This document shows positions 1 to 5,474 of a DNA stretch of 5,474 nt, in pieces. The stretch covers positions 1-5,474 of the forward strand of contig CAMYOP010000227.1 of NCBI GenBank assembly GCA_947260045.1, written 5' to 3'. Source of the DNA: an uncultured Desulfobulbaceae bacterium. Its GTDB lineage: Bacteria; Desulfobacterota; Desulfobulbia; Desulfobulbales; Desulfobulbaceae. The position numbers were made by a program, and so were the translations under genes. Under the pieces are notes generated by a model. That model had not been told where the DNA came from. It did no database searches and worked only from the letters and a program-made list of their open reading frames with translations. Each line of letters begins with the position of its first letter. The first letter of the stretch is position 1.

Positions 1-418
1 AGGCAGCAATATTATTCCAGTCAGTATTGTCAGCCATTCCACTCCCTGGGCATTTAATGTCCATGATCACATAAACTTCTGGTGGAATTTGCTCAATACT
101 CTTGGTACCGTTTGTTTCAATAAGAATTTTTCTGTTTTTTTGCAGTAAGGCTTGAATAAAAGGATAAATTTCAGACTGCAGCAAAGGCTCACCACCTGTC
201 AGTTCAACCATGACCCCTGGATATATATTAACCCATTGTATTAAGTCAGGGATGGTGATTGTCTTGCCGGGTTCATTCCAGCTGTATTCAGAATCACAGT
301 AGTTGCAGCGGAGATTGCAGTCACTTAACCTGATAAAAAGGCAGGGAAGGCCAGCATGAGTGGACTCTCCCTGGATCGAATAGAATTGCTCTGATACGCT
401 AAGAGTGTTTTTATCCAC
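1..418 (-). CDS. queE: 7-carboxy-7-deazaguanine synthase QueE, C-terminus cut by window edge
   Basis: QueE is a radical-SAM enzyme that converts 6-carboxytetrahydropterin to 7-carboxy-7-deazaguanine, the ring-contraction step of preQ0/queuosine synthesis. I translated it by hand from the reverse strand, and 139 residues are present of a family length near 210. Visible motifs are the N-terminal SEQFYSIQGEST (residues 9-20, the family's substrate-side signature), the 4Fe-4S/SAM cysteine motif CNLRCNYC (C34, C38, C41), the SAM-binding TGGEPLLQ (74-81), IETNGT (100-105) and MDIKCPGSG (119-127). The GTG at 418-416 is the only usable start: an in-frame TAA lies four codons upstream, and no ATG or TTG occurs before the conserved region. 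The start lies inside the end of queD (8-nt overlap), with GGAG about 12 nt upstream, so translation is probably coupled to queD. The 3' end is outside the window. Identification is firm; the start is well supported by exclusion. Confidence 0.93.
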   Translation of the reverse strand, partial: MDKNTLSVSEQFYSIQGESTHAGLPCLFIRLSDCNLRCNYCDSEYSWNEPGKTITIPDLIQWVNIYPGVMVELTGGEPLLQSEIYPFIQALLQKNRKILIETNGTKSIEQIPPEVYVIMDIKCPGSGMADNTDWNNIAA

Positions 419-782
419 CGTAGTAGATTACTCCGCTGCTATCTGTCTCTCTGACAAGGACTGAATATAATTGGTACTTTTCACTCTTGAGCTCTCCCTT
501 CAGTGCATTGAAGATGAACATGGAGATATGCTCTGAAGAGGGATTTTTGTCCTGAAACGCAGGATGCTCATTGAGATCGCGATGATCAAGCTCATCAATG
601 GTTTTCATTACATGGGCCTTGAGTACTTTAAAATCAATACCCATGCCAAGGTCATCAAGACCAGTGGCGCGAACACATACTTCCACTTTCCAGTTATGAC
701 CGTGTGGCGTTTCACAGTTGCCAGGATAATCTCGGAGGTGATGACCGCCTGAGAAGTGGGTTTTTATAAAAATATCAAACAT
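411..782 (-). CDS. queD: 6-carboxy-5,6,7,8-tetrahydropterin synthase QueD
   Basis: QueD belongs to the 6-pyruvoyl-tetrahydropterin synthase fold (T-fold) and converts 7,8-dihydroneopterin triphosphate to 6-carboxytetrahydropterin, the substrate of QueE encoded just downstream. It is a cytosolic zinc enzyme. The 123-residue protein has the normal family length of about 120. The zinc-ligand histidines are visible in FSGGHHL (H14) and in HGH (H27, H29). The catalytic cysteine is C23 in the CxxxHGH arrangement, and the catalytic Asp/His pair is in LDHRDLN (D66, H67). The family's NPSSEHI stretch (80-86) and the pterin-binding glutamate in RETDSS (E112) are also present. The ATG at 782-780 has a strong AAGGAG (794-789) six bases upstream. 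It is the first gene of a queD-queE unit transcribed leftward. I found no convincing preQ1 riboswitch or sigma-70 promoter ahead of it. No key residue is missing. Confidence 0.95.
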   Translation of the reverse strand: MFDIFIKTHFSGGHHLRDYPGNCETPHGHNWKVEVCVRATGLDDLGMGIDFKVLKAHVMKTIDELDHRDLNEHPAFQDKNPSSEHISMFIFNALKGELKSEKYQLYSVLVRETDSSGVIYYGG

Positions 783-788
783 GTGAAT

Positions 789-794
789 CTCCTT
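789..794 (-). promoter_or_regulatory. ribosome binding site of queD
   Basis: On the minus strand this reads AAGGAG, six bases before the queD ATG. It is the strongest Shine-Dalgarno signal among the complete genes of the window and fixes the queD start. Confidence 0.85.
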
Positions 795-1096
795 ACTGTG
801 AGGGAAAATTTATCGAACAAACATTTAACAGAAAAAAATGAAGAGAAAGAGTATTGTAAAAGCCTCTTGCAACTCATCTTTATATAGTGGTAAACAGGAC
901 AGTAATTTTTATGATCACCTTCTGTCCCCAGTGGCAAACGTTCTACTATAGCAGAATATTATTTGATTTAAAACAGGTTAGTGTTCATCCGGAAATCAAG
1001 TTTTTTTGGATGTTGAAAGAGAGTAGTTTTCAATTTGAAAAGAATTTTAGTAAGAAAGGCAAAGAAAGCGGAGAGCTGTGCAGCTAATGCTTTCAC

Positions 1097-1126
1097 CTGA
1101 GCCAATTATTACTTAAAAAATCTAAT
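1097..1126 (+). promoter_or_regulatory. possible sigma-70-type promoter for the DUF1015 operon
   Basis: TCTAAT at 1121-1126 matches the -10 consensus TATAAT in five of six positions. CTGAGC at 1097-1102, 18 bases upstream, matches the -35 consensus in only three of six. The position would give a very short leader of roughly 25 nt containing the ribosome binding site of the next gene. This is a weak prediction in an AT-rich stretch. Confidence 0.22.
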
Positions 1127-1145
1127 TCATGATGAAAACAAAGTC

Positions 1146-1150
1146 AGGAG
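1146..1150 (+). promoter_or_regulatory. ribosome binding site that decides the DUF1015 start
   Basis: AGGAG lies eight bases before the ATG at 1159. The upstream in-frame ATGs at 1129 and 1132 have no such signal, and the family's typical N-terminus begins right after the 1159 start. This supports 1159 over 1129. Confidence 0.8.
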
Positions 1151-1158
1151 AGAGTTTC

Positions 1159-2532
1159 ATGGCAATTATTGCCCCGTTTCATGGTGTGCGGTTTAATTTG
1201 AATGTTGTTGATAATCTGGAAGACGTCGTTACGCCGCCATATGATGTCATCAGTGAAGAAGACGGACATACGTTATTACAAAAAAATCCGTACAATATGA
1301 TCCAATTGGATCTTCGTAACGATTCTCAAGCAAAAGAGGGTCAGAAAACCAGATATAGCGATGCCCATAGTCTTTTTGGAAGCTGGCAGGAAGACCAAAT
1401 TCTCGTAAGAGACGATAAGCCGGCAATGTATCTCTATTATATTGATTATACCCATCCTTCTGGAAAAAAAATGACAAGAAAGGGTATGGTCTCCCTTGTT
1501 GGTCTTGCCGAATTTTCAGAAGGTATTGTCCGGCCCCATGAAAAAACCTTTGATGCGGTCATTGCCGACCGGCTTGAGCTGATGGAAACCTGCAGGGCCC
1601 AGTTCAGTAAAGTTTTTTCCATATACAGCGATAAAGAAAATGCAATTATGGCGCTGCTTGAACAAAACCGGGAACCAGAAGCACTGTGTTCAACCAAGGA
1701 TCATAATGGAAATACCCATACACTTTGGCGGGTAACAGATCCTGCAGCACTCTCCCAGGTAAGTCAGCAGTTTAAGGATAAGTCGATTTACATTGCCGAT
1801 GGGCATCACCGTTATACGACTGCTCTTGGTTGTAGAAAACGGGCGCTTTTGAAAAATCCAGATATGTCGGCTGACAATCCCTTCAACTTCATCATGATGT
1901 ATCTTTGCTGCATGGAAGATGAGGGCTTATCAATTTTACCGACCCATCGTCTCATCTTAAATCCTGGCCCAATGAGCGCTGATGAGCTTGCCTCATGCCT
2001 TGATAAACGTTTTGAGGTCGAAGAGATTAGCGGTGGCAGTAGAGAGATTTTAATTGGTGAGGTTCTTGCTCGCATGAATGAGGCTGACATGGATGCAGAT
2101 GTCTTCGCCTCTGGTGCCTATCATGCCGGTGAAGATAGATGTTTTTTTCTGAAGGCAAAACCTGATGCTTTGAAAGATTCTGTTGTCGCCAGTAAACCTG
2201 ATGTACTGCAGAACCTTGATGTTGTTATTTTTTCAGAGCTTCTGATTCATGAAAGTCTGCAGCTTGATCATAAGCGCTGCCTGCGAGAAAAACTGGTCCG
2301 TTACTTCTCTGATCCTGACGCTGCCCTGGATTTATCTGTAAAAATGAGTATAGCAGATGACAATCACACCCCTTTGCTTTTTTTAATTAATCCGACAAAA
2401 GTGCATCAGGTTATGAATGTTGCCGACAAGGGTGAGGTGATGCCCCATAAATCCACCTATTTTTATCCTAAAATTATGACAGGCCTTCTGATTAATAAGC
2501 TGGTAGAAGACGAAAAAATAGAACTTCTTTAA
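1159..2532 (+). CDS. DUF1015 family protein (ParB/SerK-like DGHHR motif), function unknown
   Basis: A 457-residue cytosolic protein with no signal peptide or membrane segment, recognised as DUF1015 by its series of conserved stretches: IAPFHGVRF near the N-terminus, TPPYDVIS (25-32), NPYNMIQLDL (43-52), RPHEKT (125-130), IADGHHRYTTAL (212-223), PTHR (261-264) and the C-terminal MPHKSTYFYPK (428-438). The length is normal for the family. The start is taken at ATG 1159, with AGGAG eight bases upstream; starting at 1129 would add ten residues without homology. No biochemical role is established to my knowledge. The DGHHR motif recalls the nucleotide-binding motif of ParB-like proteins such as the free-serine kinase SerK, and DUF1015 genes are often found near serine-synthesis genes in other bacteria, but no such gene is present here. 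A ParB-fold kinase role is therefore only inference. It is first in a run with trmN6-like and yifB genes, 12 nt ahead of the former. Confidence 0.9.
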   Translation: MAIIAPFHGVRFNLNVVDNLEDVVTPPYDVISEEDGHTLLQKNPYNMIQLDLRNDSQAKEGQKTRYSDAHSLFGSWQEDQILVRDDKPAMYLYYIDYTHPSGKKMTRKGMVSLVGLAEFSEGIVRPHEKTFDAVIADRLELMETCRAQFSKVFSIYSDKENAIMALLEQNREPEALCSTKDHNGNTHTLWRVTDPAALSQVSQQFKDKSIYIADGHHRYTTALGCRKRALLKNPDMSADNPFNFIMMYLCCMEDEGLSILPTHRLILNPGPMSADELASCLDKRFEVEEISGGSREILIGEVLARMNEADMDADVFASGAYHAGEDRCFFLKAKPDALKDSVVASKPDVLQNLDVVIFSELLIHESLQLDHKRCLREKLVRYFSDPDAALDLSVKMSIADDNHTPLLFLINPTKVHQVMNVADKGEVMPHKSTYFYPKIMTGLLINKLVEDEKIELL

Positions 2533-2544
2533 ACCTAGATCCCA

Positions 2545-3285
2545 TTGACGAGTTCAAAGGCATCATTTACTCAAGACTCTCTTTTTGACGGTAAGCTGAC
2601 CTGCTTTCAAGGTAGGACAGGTTACCGTTTTTCTGTGGACTCCCTTCTTGTTGCTCATTTCTGTAAGCCTGCGGCCACTGATAAAATATTAGATATTGGT
2701 ACAGGCAGCGGCATTATCAATCTTATTCTCAGTCATGCCCATAAAGATATATCTTGCTGCGGCCTTGAAATCCAAAAGGATCTTTATGATCTAGCCCAGA
2801 AAAATGTCCTGGCCAATAAGTTTTCTGAGCGCATCCAGCTTGTAAATGGTGACCTGAGAAATATTTCTCAATTTTTTGATCCTGAATCTTTTGATCTTGT
2901 GGTCTCAAATCCCCCATATCGTAAAACTGGAACAGGTCGAATAAATTCCCAGTCCCAAGCTGCCAGAGCCCGTCATGAAATAGATTGCACCATATCAGAT
3001 GTCGTTAAGGCTGCAGCCTTTGCTGTGAAAAATCGTAAGTCTGTCGTATTTGTGTATCCTGCCAAGCGAGTTTCTCATTTAATTGCTACCTTTCATGTTC
3101 ATAAGCTCATGCCCAAACGTTTGCAGCCAATTTATAGTTACCCAGGTGCTGAAGAGGCACGATTGGTTATGGTGGAAGGTGTGAAAAATGGAGGTGAGGA
3201 GATGAAGCTCCTAACGCCTTTTTATATTTATGCAGAAAAAAATGGACCTTATTCTGCTGAAATGCAAACTATATATAATCAATAA
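2545..3285 (+). CDS. trmN6: TrmN6/YfiC-type tRNA1(Val) (adenine-N6)-methyltransferase
   Basis: A class I SAM-dependent methyltransferase of 246 residues, close to the 245 of the E. coli enzyme, of the COG4123 type that methylates N6 of A37 in tRNA1(Val). It shows an N-terminal LTCFQGRTGYRFSVDSLLVAHF-like region (18-39) typical of the group, the SAM-binding motif I DIGTGSG (50-56), an acidic residue at the end of strand 2 in GLE (E75), motif GD (102-103) and the catalytic NPPY (122-125) typical of N6-adenine methyltransferases. The C-terminal part (EEARLVMVEGVKNGG, then PFYIYAEKNGPYSAEM) also fits. The start is the TTG at 2545: a TAG lies three codons upstream in frame, and later starts would remove conserved sequence. 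No Shine-Dalgarno is visible, so translation probably depends on coupling to the DUF1015 gene 12 nt upstream. The family is certain. The exact tRNA target is inferred, since COG4123 proteins outside gammaproteobacteria may modify other RNA substrates. Confidence 0.85.
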   Translation: MTSSKASFTQDSLFDGKLTCFQGRTGYRFSVDSLLVAHFCKPAATDKILDIGTGSGIINLILSHAHKDISCCGLEIQKDLYDLAQKNVLANKFSERIQLVNGDLRNISQFFDPESFDLVVSNPPYRKTGTGRINSQSQAARARHEIDCTISDVVKAAAFAVKNRKSVVFVYPAKRVSHLIATFHVHKLMPKRLQPIYSYPGAEEARLVMVEGVKNGGEEMKLLTPFYIYAEKNGPYSAEMQTIYNQ

Positions 3286-3288
3286 ATT

Positions 3289-4848
3289 ATGCTGGCAAAT
3301 ATCTTAAGTGGTGCGGTAATTGGTGTTGATGGCCTTGTGATTCAGGTGGAGGTGGACCTGGTCATGGGCTTGCCTGCTTTCTCAACTGTGGGGTTAGCTG
3401 AAGGTGCTGTCAGAGAGAGTAAGGACCGCGTGCGTGCTGCAATCAAAAATAGTGGCTATGATTTTCCACCAGGACGAATCACGGTCAATCTTGCACCAGC
3501 CTCTGTCAAAAAAGAGGGTGCTGGCTATGATCTTCCCATAGCACTGGGCATACTAGCTGCCTCGAAAACTCTTTGCTGTGATGATCTCAAAGAAAATGCG
3601 GTTGTCGGAGAACTCTCTTTGGATGGCTCGGTCCGTCCTGTTCGGGGAATTCTGCCCATGGTGCTTGCCGCAAGAAAGGCAGGGGTAAAAAGTTTTTTTG
3701 TTCCCAGCGATAATGCCCAGGAAGCAGCCGTTGTCAAAGGTATAGATATTATTGCTGTTGACAGACTGGAAAATGCTGTTGAAATTCTCGCAGGTGTCCA
3801 GAGCGCAGACTGTGTAGAGGTCGATATTGCCTCCCTTTTTCAAAATCACAGCGAATACCATATAGATTACAGCGAGGTAAAAGGGCAGAAACATGTAAAA
3901 CGCGCTTTGGAGGTTGCAGCCAGCGGTGGCCATAACATTTTACTGAGTGGTGTCCCGGGCACAGGCAAAACCATGATGGCCCGCAGAATGGTAACAATTT
4001 TACCGGATTTACACATTGAAGAGGCCATAGAAACCACCAAGGTCTATTCAACAACCGGCCTCCTACCTGCAGAAATGCCTTTGATGGTAATCAGACCTTT
4101 TCGTTCTCCCCATCATACCATTTCAGATGCTGGGCTCATCGGCGGAGGCCAGATTCCAAGACCCGGTGAGGTATCACTTGCCCATAATGGCGTCTTGTTT
4201 TTAGATGAGCTTCCCGAGTTTAAGAAAAATGTCCTCGAGGTGATGCGCCAGCCCATGGAAGATGGCCTGGTAACCATTTCCAGAGCAGCTACCAGTCTTC
4301 AATTTCCATCCCGCTTCATGTTGGTTGCCGCTATGAATCCCTGTAAGTGTGGCCATCTGGGTGATTTGGTTAAAGAATGTTCGTGTTCTCCAGTACAGGT
4401 ACAGACTTATATGAGTCGTCTGTCAGGGCCGCTCCTCGACCGGATTGATATGCATGTCGAGGTCCCACCTGTGAAAGTTGACGAGTTGACCCAGAGTGAA
4501 CCTGGAGAACCTTCCCTTGCTATTCGCCAAAGAGTCAACAGGGCCAGAAAAATACAGACAGAACGCTTTAAGGATGCAAGTGAAATTCATTGTAACAGTC
4601 AGATGAGTTCAAAACTTATCAAAAAACACTGTTCTCTTGACAAGGATTCAGAAACTATACTCAGACAAAGCATTAAAAGTCTGGGCCTTTCTGCTCGAGC
4701 CTATGATCGTATCCTCAAAATCGCCAATTCAATATCGCAGGATGCGTTATGGAAATCGGATGTTGTAGTGTTATTGATTAATATAGAGAGAGGATTGTTC
4801 TTTTGTTTTAAAGAGTTCTGTTACCCAATTTTTTCACTAGGTTTTTAG
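3289..4848 (+). CDS. comM: YifB/ComM-family AAA+ (Mg-chelatase-like) protein with altered C-terminus
   Basis: A 519-residue cytosolic AAA+ ATPase of the YifB/ComM family. In naturally competent bacteria ComM is a hexameric helicase that promotes branch migration during integration of transformed DNA; elsewhere its role is less clear. Residues 1-170 form the Lon-protease-like ChlI domain (MGLPAFSTVGL, 26-36; INVNLAP-type stretch near 64-70; GELSLDG, 107-113). The AAA+ core has Walker A GVPGTGKT (221-228), HHTISDAGLIGGG (275-287), Walker B LFLDE (303-307), MNPCKCG with a cysteine cluster (C352, C354, C364, C366) and the arginine-finger region LLDRIDMHVE (382-391). LSARAYDRILKIA (467-479) is the normal C-terminal helix. 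Homology then stops, and the last 40 residues are an unrelated hydrophobic tail lacking the usual IADL...H(I/L)xEAIQYR ending. A motif IQYR occurs in the +1 frame at 4727-4738, suggesting a small frame-shifting deletion. The start ATG follows the previous stop by 3 nt without a ribosome binding site. Confidence 0.9.
   Translation: MLANILSGAVIGVDGLVIQVEVDLVMGLPAFSTVGLAEGAVRESKDRVRAAIKNSGYDFPPGRITVNLAPASVKKEGAGYDLPIALGILAASKTLCCDDLKENAVVGELSLDGSVRPVRGILPMVLAARKAGVKSFFVPSDNAQEAAVVKGIDIIAVDRLENAVEILAGVQSADCVEVDIASLFQNHSEYHIDYSEVKGQKHVKRALEVAASGGHNILLSGVPGTGKTMMARRMVTILPDLHIEEAIETTKVYSTTGLLPAEMPLMVIRPFRSPHHTISDAGLIGGGQIPRPGEVSLAHNGVLFLDELPEFKKNVLEVMRQPMEDGLVTISRAATSLQFPSRFMLVAAMNPCKCGHLGDLVKECSCSPVQVQTYMSRLSGPLLDRIDMHVEVPPVKVDELTQSEPGEPSLAIRQRVNRARKIQTERFKDASEIHCNSQMSSKLIKKHCSLDKDSETILRQSIKSLGLSARAYDRILKIANSISQDALWKSDVVVLLINIERGLFFCFKEFCYPIFSLGF
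4727..4768 (+). pseudogene. frame-shifted remnant of the original YifB C-terminus
   Basis: Read in the frame one base to the right of the yifB frame, this stretch encodes IQYRRMRYGNRML and ends at TAG 4766-4768. YifB/ComM proteins typically end in (E)A(I/V)QYR-like sequence, followed by about ten residues, roughly 20 residues after the LKIA/LKVA position. Here the motif directly follows GCC (Ala479) plus one extra A. The simplest reading is a deletion of about 59 nt joining the two parts out of frame. The motif is short, so chance is possible. Confidence 0.5.
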
Positions 4849-5048
4849 AATCTTTATTCTGATTCACAAGTATTTCCTATAAGTAAATTTTTCACATTAT
4901 TGGGTATTATTAATCCAGCTACTTATTGTTTATTTCGATACAGTCGAATGTGCTACACCCCAGTTGTTTCTAAGCTTTATCTTAATAAACAGATAGATGT
5001 GAGAATAATAGTCTTTGACAGCGATTTATGTTTGTGGTTATAAAATTT

Positions 5049-5083
5049 GTGGAAAGGTGTAGAATTTGATAACGGCTTTCCAC
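5049..5083. repeat. inverted repeat with 8-bp perfect arms
   Basis: GTGGAAAG (5049-5056) is repeated as its exact reverse complement CTTTCCAC (5076-5083) across a 19-base spacer. It could form a stem-loop in RNA or bind a dimeric protein. No T-run follows, so it does not look like an intrinsic terminator. No gene start lies close by and its role is unknown. Confidence 0.55.
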
Positions 5084-5229
5084 TTTCATGTATTCTTTTT
5101 ACAAATGATTCGCACGAGACATGAGCATTTATAAATAGAATATTTTTGTATGTTATATAACCTGAACTTAGTAGATGTTTGAATGCATATTGATGAAATC
5201 ACTTGTTAATATAAAAGGTTGTGCTAACC

Positions 5230-5258
5230 GTTAAGCGAAATTGAAAATACGCTTTAAC
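5230..5258. repeat. imperfect inverted repeat
   Basis: GTTAAGCG (5230-5237) pairs with CGCTTTAAC (5250-5258) with a single bulged T and a 12-base loop. A small hairpin GGTT-GTGCT-AACC lies directly to its left (5218-5229). No function can be assigned. It does not have the paired outer boxes of an integron attC site. Confidence 0.45.
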
Positions 5259-5296
5259 CTCAATTAACATCCTCAAAATTACATATTATAAAAATA

Positions 5297-5395
5297 ATGA
5301 TTCTCTTTAATAAAATTCAGTACAGATTTGTATCGCTCACCCTCATATTGTTTCTATTAGTTTTTGCTACCTTAGCCCGAGTTCGACAGTCATAG
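5297..5395 (+). pseudogene. possible broken N-terminus of a membrane signalling protein
   Basis: An ATG-started frame of 32 codons encodes a short charged leader with KIQYRF (6-11), followed by a strongly hydrophobic segment SLTLILFLLVFATLA (13-27), then RVRQ and a TAG stop. This arrangement, a basic start followed by one membrane helix, is typical of the first transmembrane segment of sensor histidine kinases, chemotaxis receptors and diguanylate cyclases, which would continue into a periplasmic sensor domain. Here it stops immediately, and none of the following frames continues for long. There is no clear ribosome binding site upstream. It may be a decayed gene fragment, a small membrane protein, or a chance hydrophobic frame in AT-rich DNA; I favour a fragment, with low confidence. 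Confidence 0.3.
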
Positions 5396-5410
5396 ACATA
5401 TATCACCTCC
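5367..5410 (-). other. near-perfect Shine-Dalgarno followed by a ten-codon ORF
   Basis: On the minus strand GGAGGTGAT (5410-5402) matches the complement of the 16S rRNA 3' tail almost fully. It stands six bases (measured from GGAGG) before an ATG at 5399-5397. The frame encodes only MSMTVELGLR and stops at TAG (5369-5367). It could be a leader peptide, the start of a decayed gene, or coincidence. Reading on past the stop gives further stops (TGA within about ten codons). Confidence 0.35.
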
Positions 5411-5474
5411 AAGAGCCACATAAGTACTTGATTCTATGTTATGGAGTGTGCTTTTGAAAAATATTACCTAGGCA

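Larger units (their letters stand above)
783..1158. other. divergent intergenic region between queD and the DUF1015 gene
   Basis: This 376-bp stretch lies between two divergent transcription units and must contain the promoters for both, but no consensus promoter stands out. It holds short inverted repeats: GGACAG/CTGTCC (897-902 and 922-927, 19-nt spacer), CATCC/GGATG around 986-1012, and AGCTG/CAGCT at 1074-1085. None is followed by a T-run typical of an intrinsic terminator. The GTG-initiated 66-codon open frame at 887-1087 has no ribosome binding site and its translation resembles nothing I know, so I do not call it a gene. I see no tRNA or riboswitch. Confidence 0.7.
4849..5474. other. 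AT-rich region without a convincing intact gene
   Basis: These 626 bases are noticeably richer in A and T (about 30% GC by eye) than the coding sequence to the left, with stop codons frequent in all frames. Contents that can be named are a short plus-strand ORF resembling a broken membrane-protein N-terminus (5297-5395), a minus-strand Shine-Dalgarno with a ten-codon ORF (5367-5410), two inverted repeats (5049-5083, 5230-5258), and small palindromes such as ATTTATAAAT (5127-5136) and GTTATATAAC (5152-5161). No tRNA, rRNA, transposase remnant or clear rho-independent terminator for the yifB operon was seen. The weak hairpin GAATC/GATTC at 4848-4865 lacks a T-run. Confidence 0.7.

Noticed and set aside
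783..900. preQ1 riboswitch upstream of queD
   Set aside because: I could not find the class I hairpin with an A-rich tail, nor a larger conserved aptamer. The leader is AT-rich without a clear pseudoknot.
887..1087. 66-codon plus-strand open frame in the intergenic region
   Set aside because: It starts at a GTG without a ribosome binding site, its composition is unremarkable and it resembles no family known to me. It most likely is non-coding.
1129..1158. Extended start of the DUF1015 protein at ATG 1129
   Set aside because: The ten extra residues have no family similarity, and the AGGAG at 1146-1150 points to ATG 1159.
3553..4054. Long minus-strand open frames inside yifB
   Set aside because: They lie opposite a strongly conserved AAA+ coding sequence and have no recognisable domains, so they are antisense shadows.
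4934..4948. TTCGA-N5-TCGAA palindrome as a possible operator such as a LexA-type box
   Set aside because: No gene start is close by and the motif does not match a repressor site I can name with confidence. A short palindrome like this can arise by chance.
5218..5275. Possible integron attC-like site on the minus strand (CGCTTAAC followed by GTTAGCAC)
   Set aside because: The complementary outer box (GTGCTAAC-like) is missing on the other side, and no integrase or gene cassette is present. It is only an imperfect hairpin.
5375..5395. GAGTTCGAC as the T-arm of a tRNA
   Set aside because: The bases flanking the loop do not pair as a T-stem, and no acceptor, D- or anticodon arm is found upstream.
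5400..5410. ATATCACCTCC resembling the 3' end of 16S rRNA
   Set aside because: The flanking sequence does not match the conserved 16S end (no GGCTGGATCACC context). It is better read as a minus-strand Shine-Dalgarno.

Overview
The window looks like a piece of an ordinary bacterial chromosome of moderate GC content (coding regions roughly 40-50% GC by eye), with dense, closely packed housekeeping genes. The gene set, a queuosine-precursor pair next to a DUF1015 / TrmN6-like / YifB (ComM-like) run, and the style of the proteins suggest a sulfate-reducing deltaproteobacterium of the Desulfobulbales / Desulfotalea type. That placement is inference from general familiarity, not from a marker gene.

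Layout. On the minus strand, positions 1-782 carry queD and the first two thirds of queE, which runs off the left edge. The two overlap by 8 nt and catalyse consecutive steps of 7-deazaguanine (preQ0/queuosine) synthesis. A 376-bp divergent intergenic region (783-1158) separates them from a plus-strand run of three tightly spaced genes: a DUF1015 protein (1159-2532), a TrmN6/YfiC-type N6-adenine methyltransferase (2545-3285) and a YifB/ComM AAA+ protein (3289-4848). Gaps of 12 and 3 nt suggest one transcript. The second and third genes lack good ribosome binding sites and are probably translated by coupling.

The right-hand 626 bp (4849-5474) is clearly more AT-rich and holds no convincing intact gene. 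It contains a short ORF that resembles the membrane-anchored N-terminus of a signalling protein, a minus-strand near-perfect Shine-Dalgarno sequence in front of a ten-codon ORF, and two inverted repeats. The end of yifB just before this region looks damaged. The conserved frame loses homology after LSARAYDRILKIA, and a sequence resembling the family's usual C-terminal IQYR motif sits immediately downstream in the +1 frame. This fits a small internal deletion that shifted the frame and gave the protein an unrelated 40-residue tail.

I see no new defence, mobile or CRISPR system. The points most worth a second look are the yifB C-terminal scar, the decayed-looking region after it, and the uncharacterised DUF1015 protein with its ParB/SerK-like DGHHR motif.
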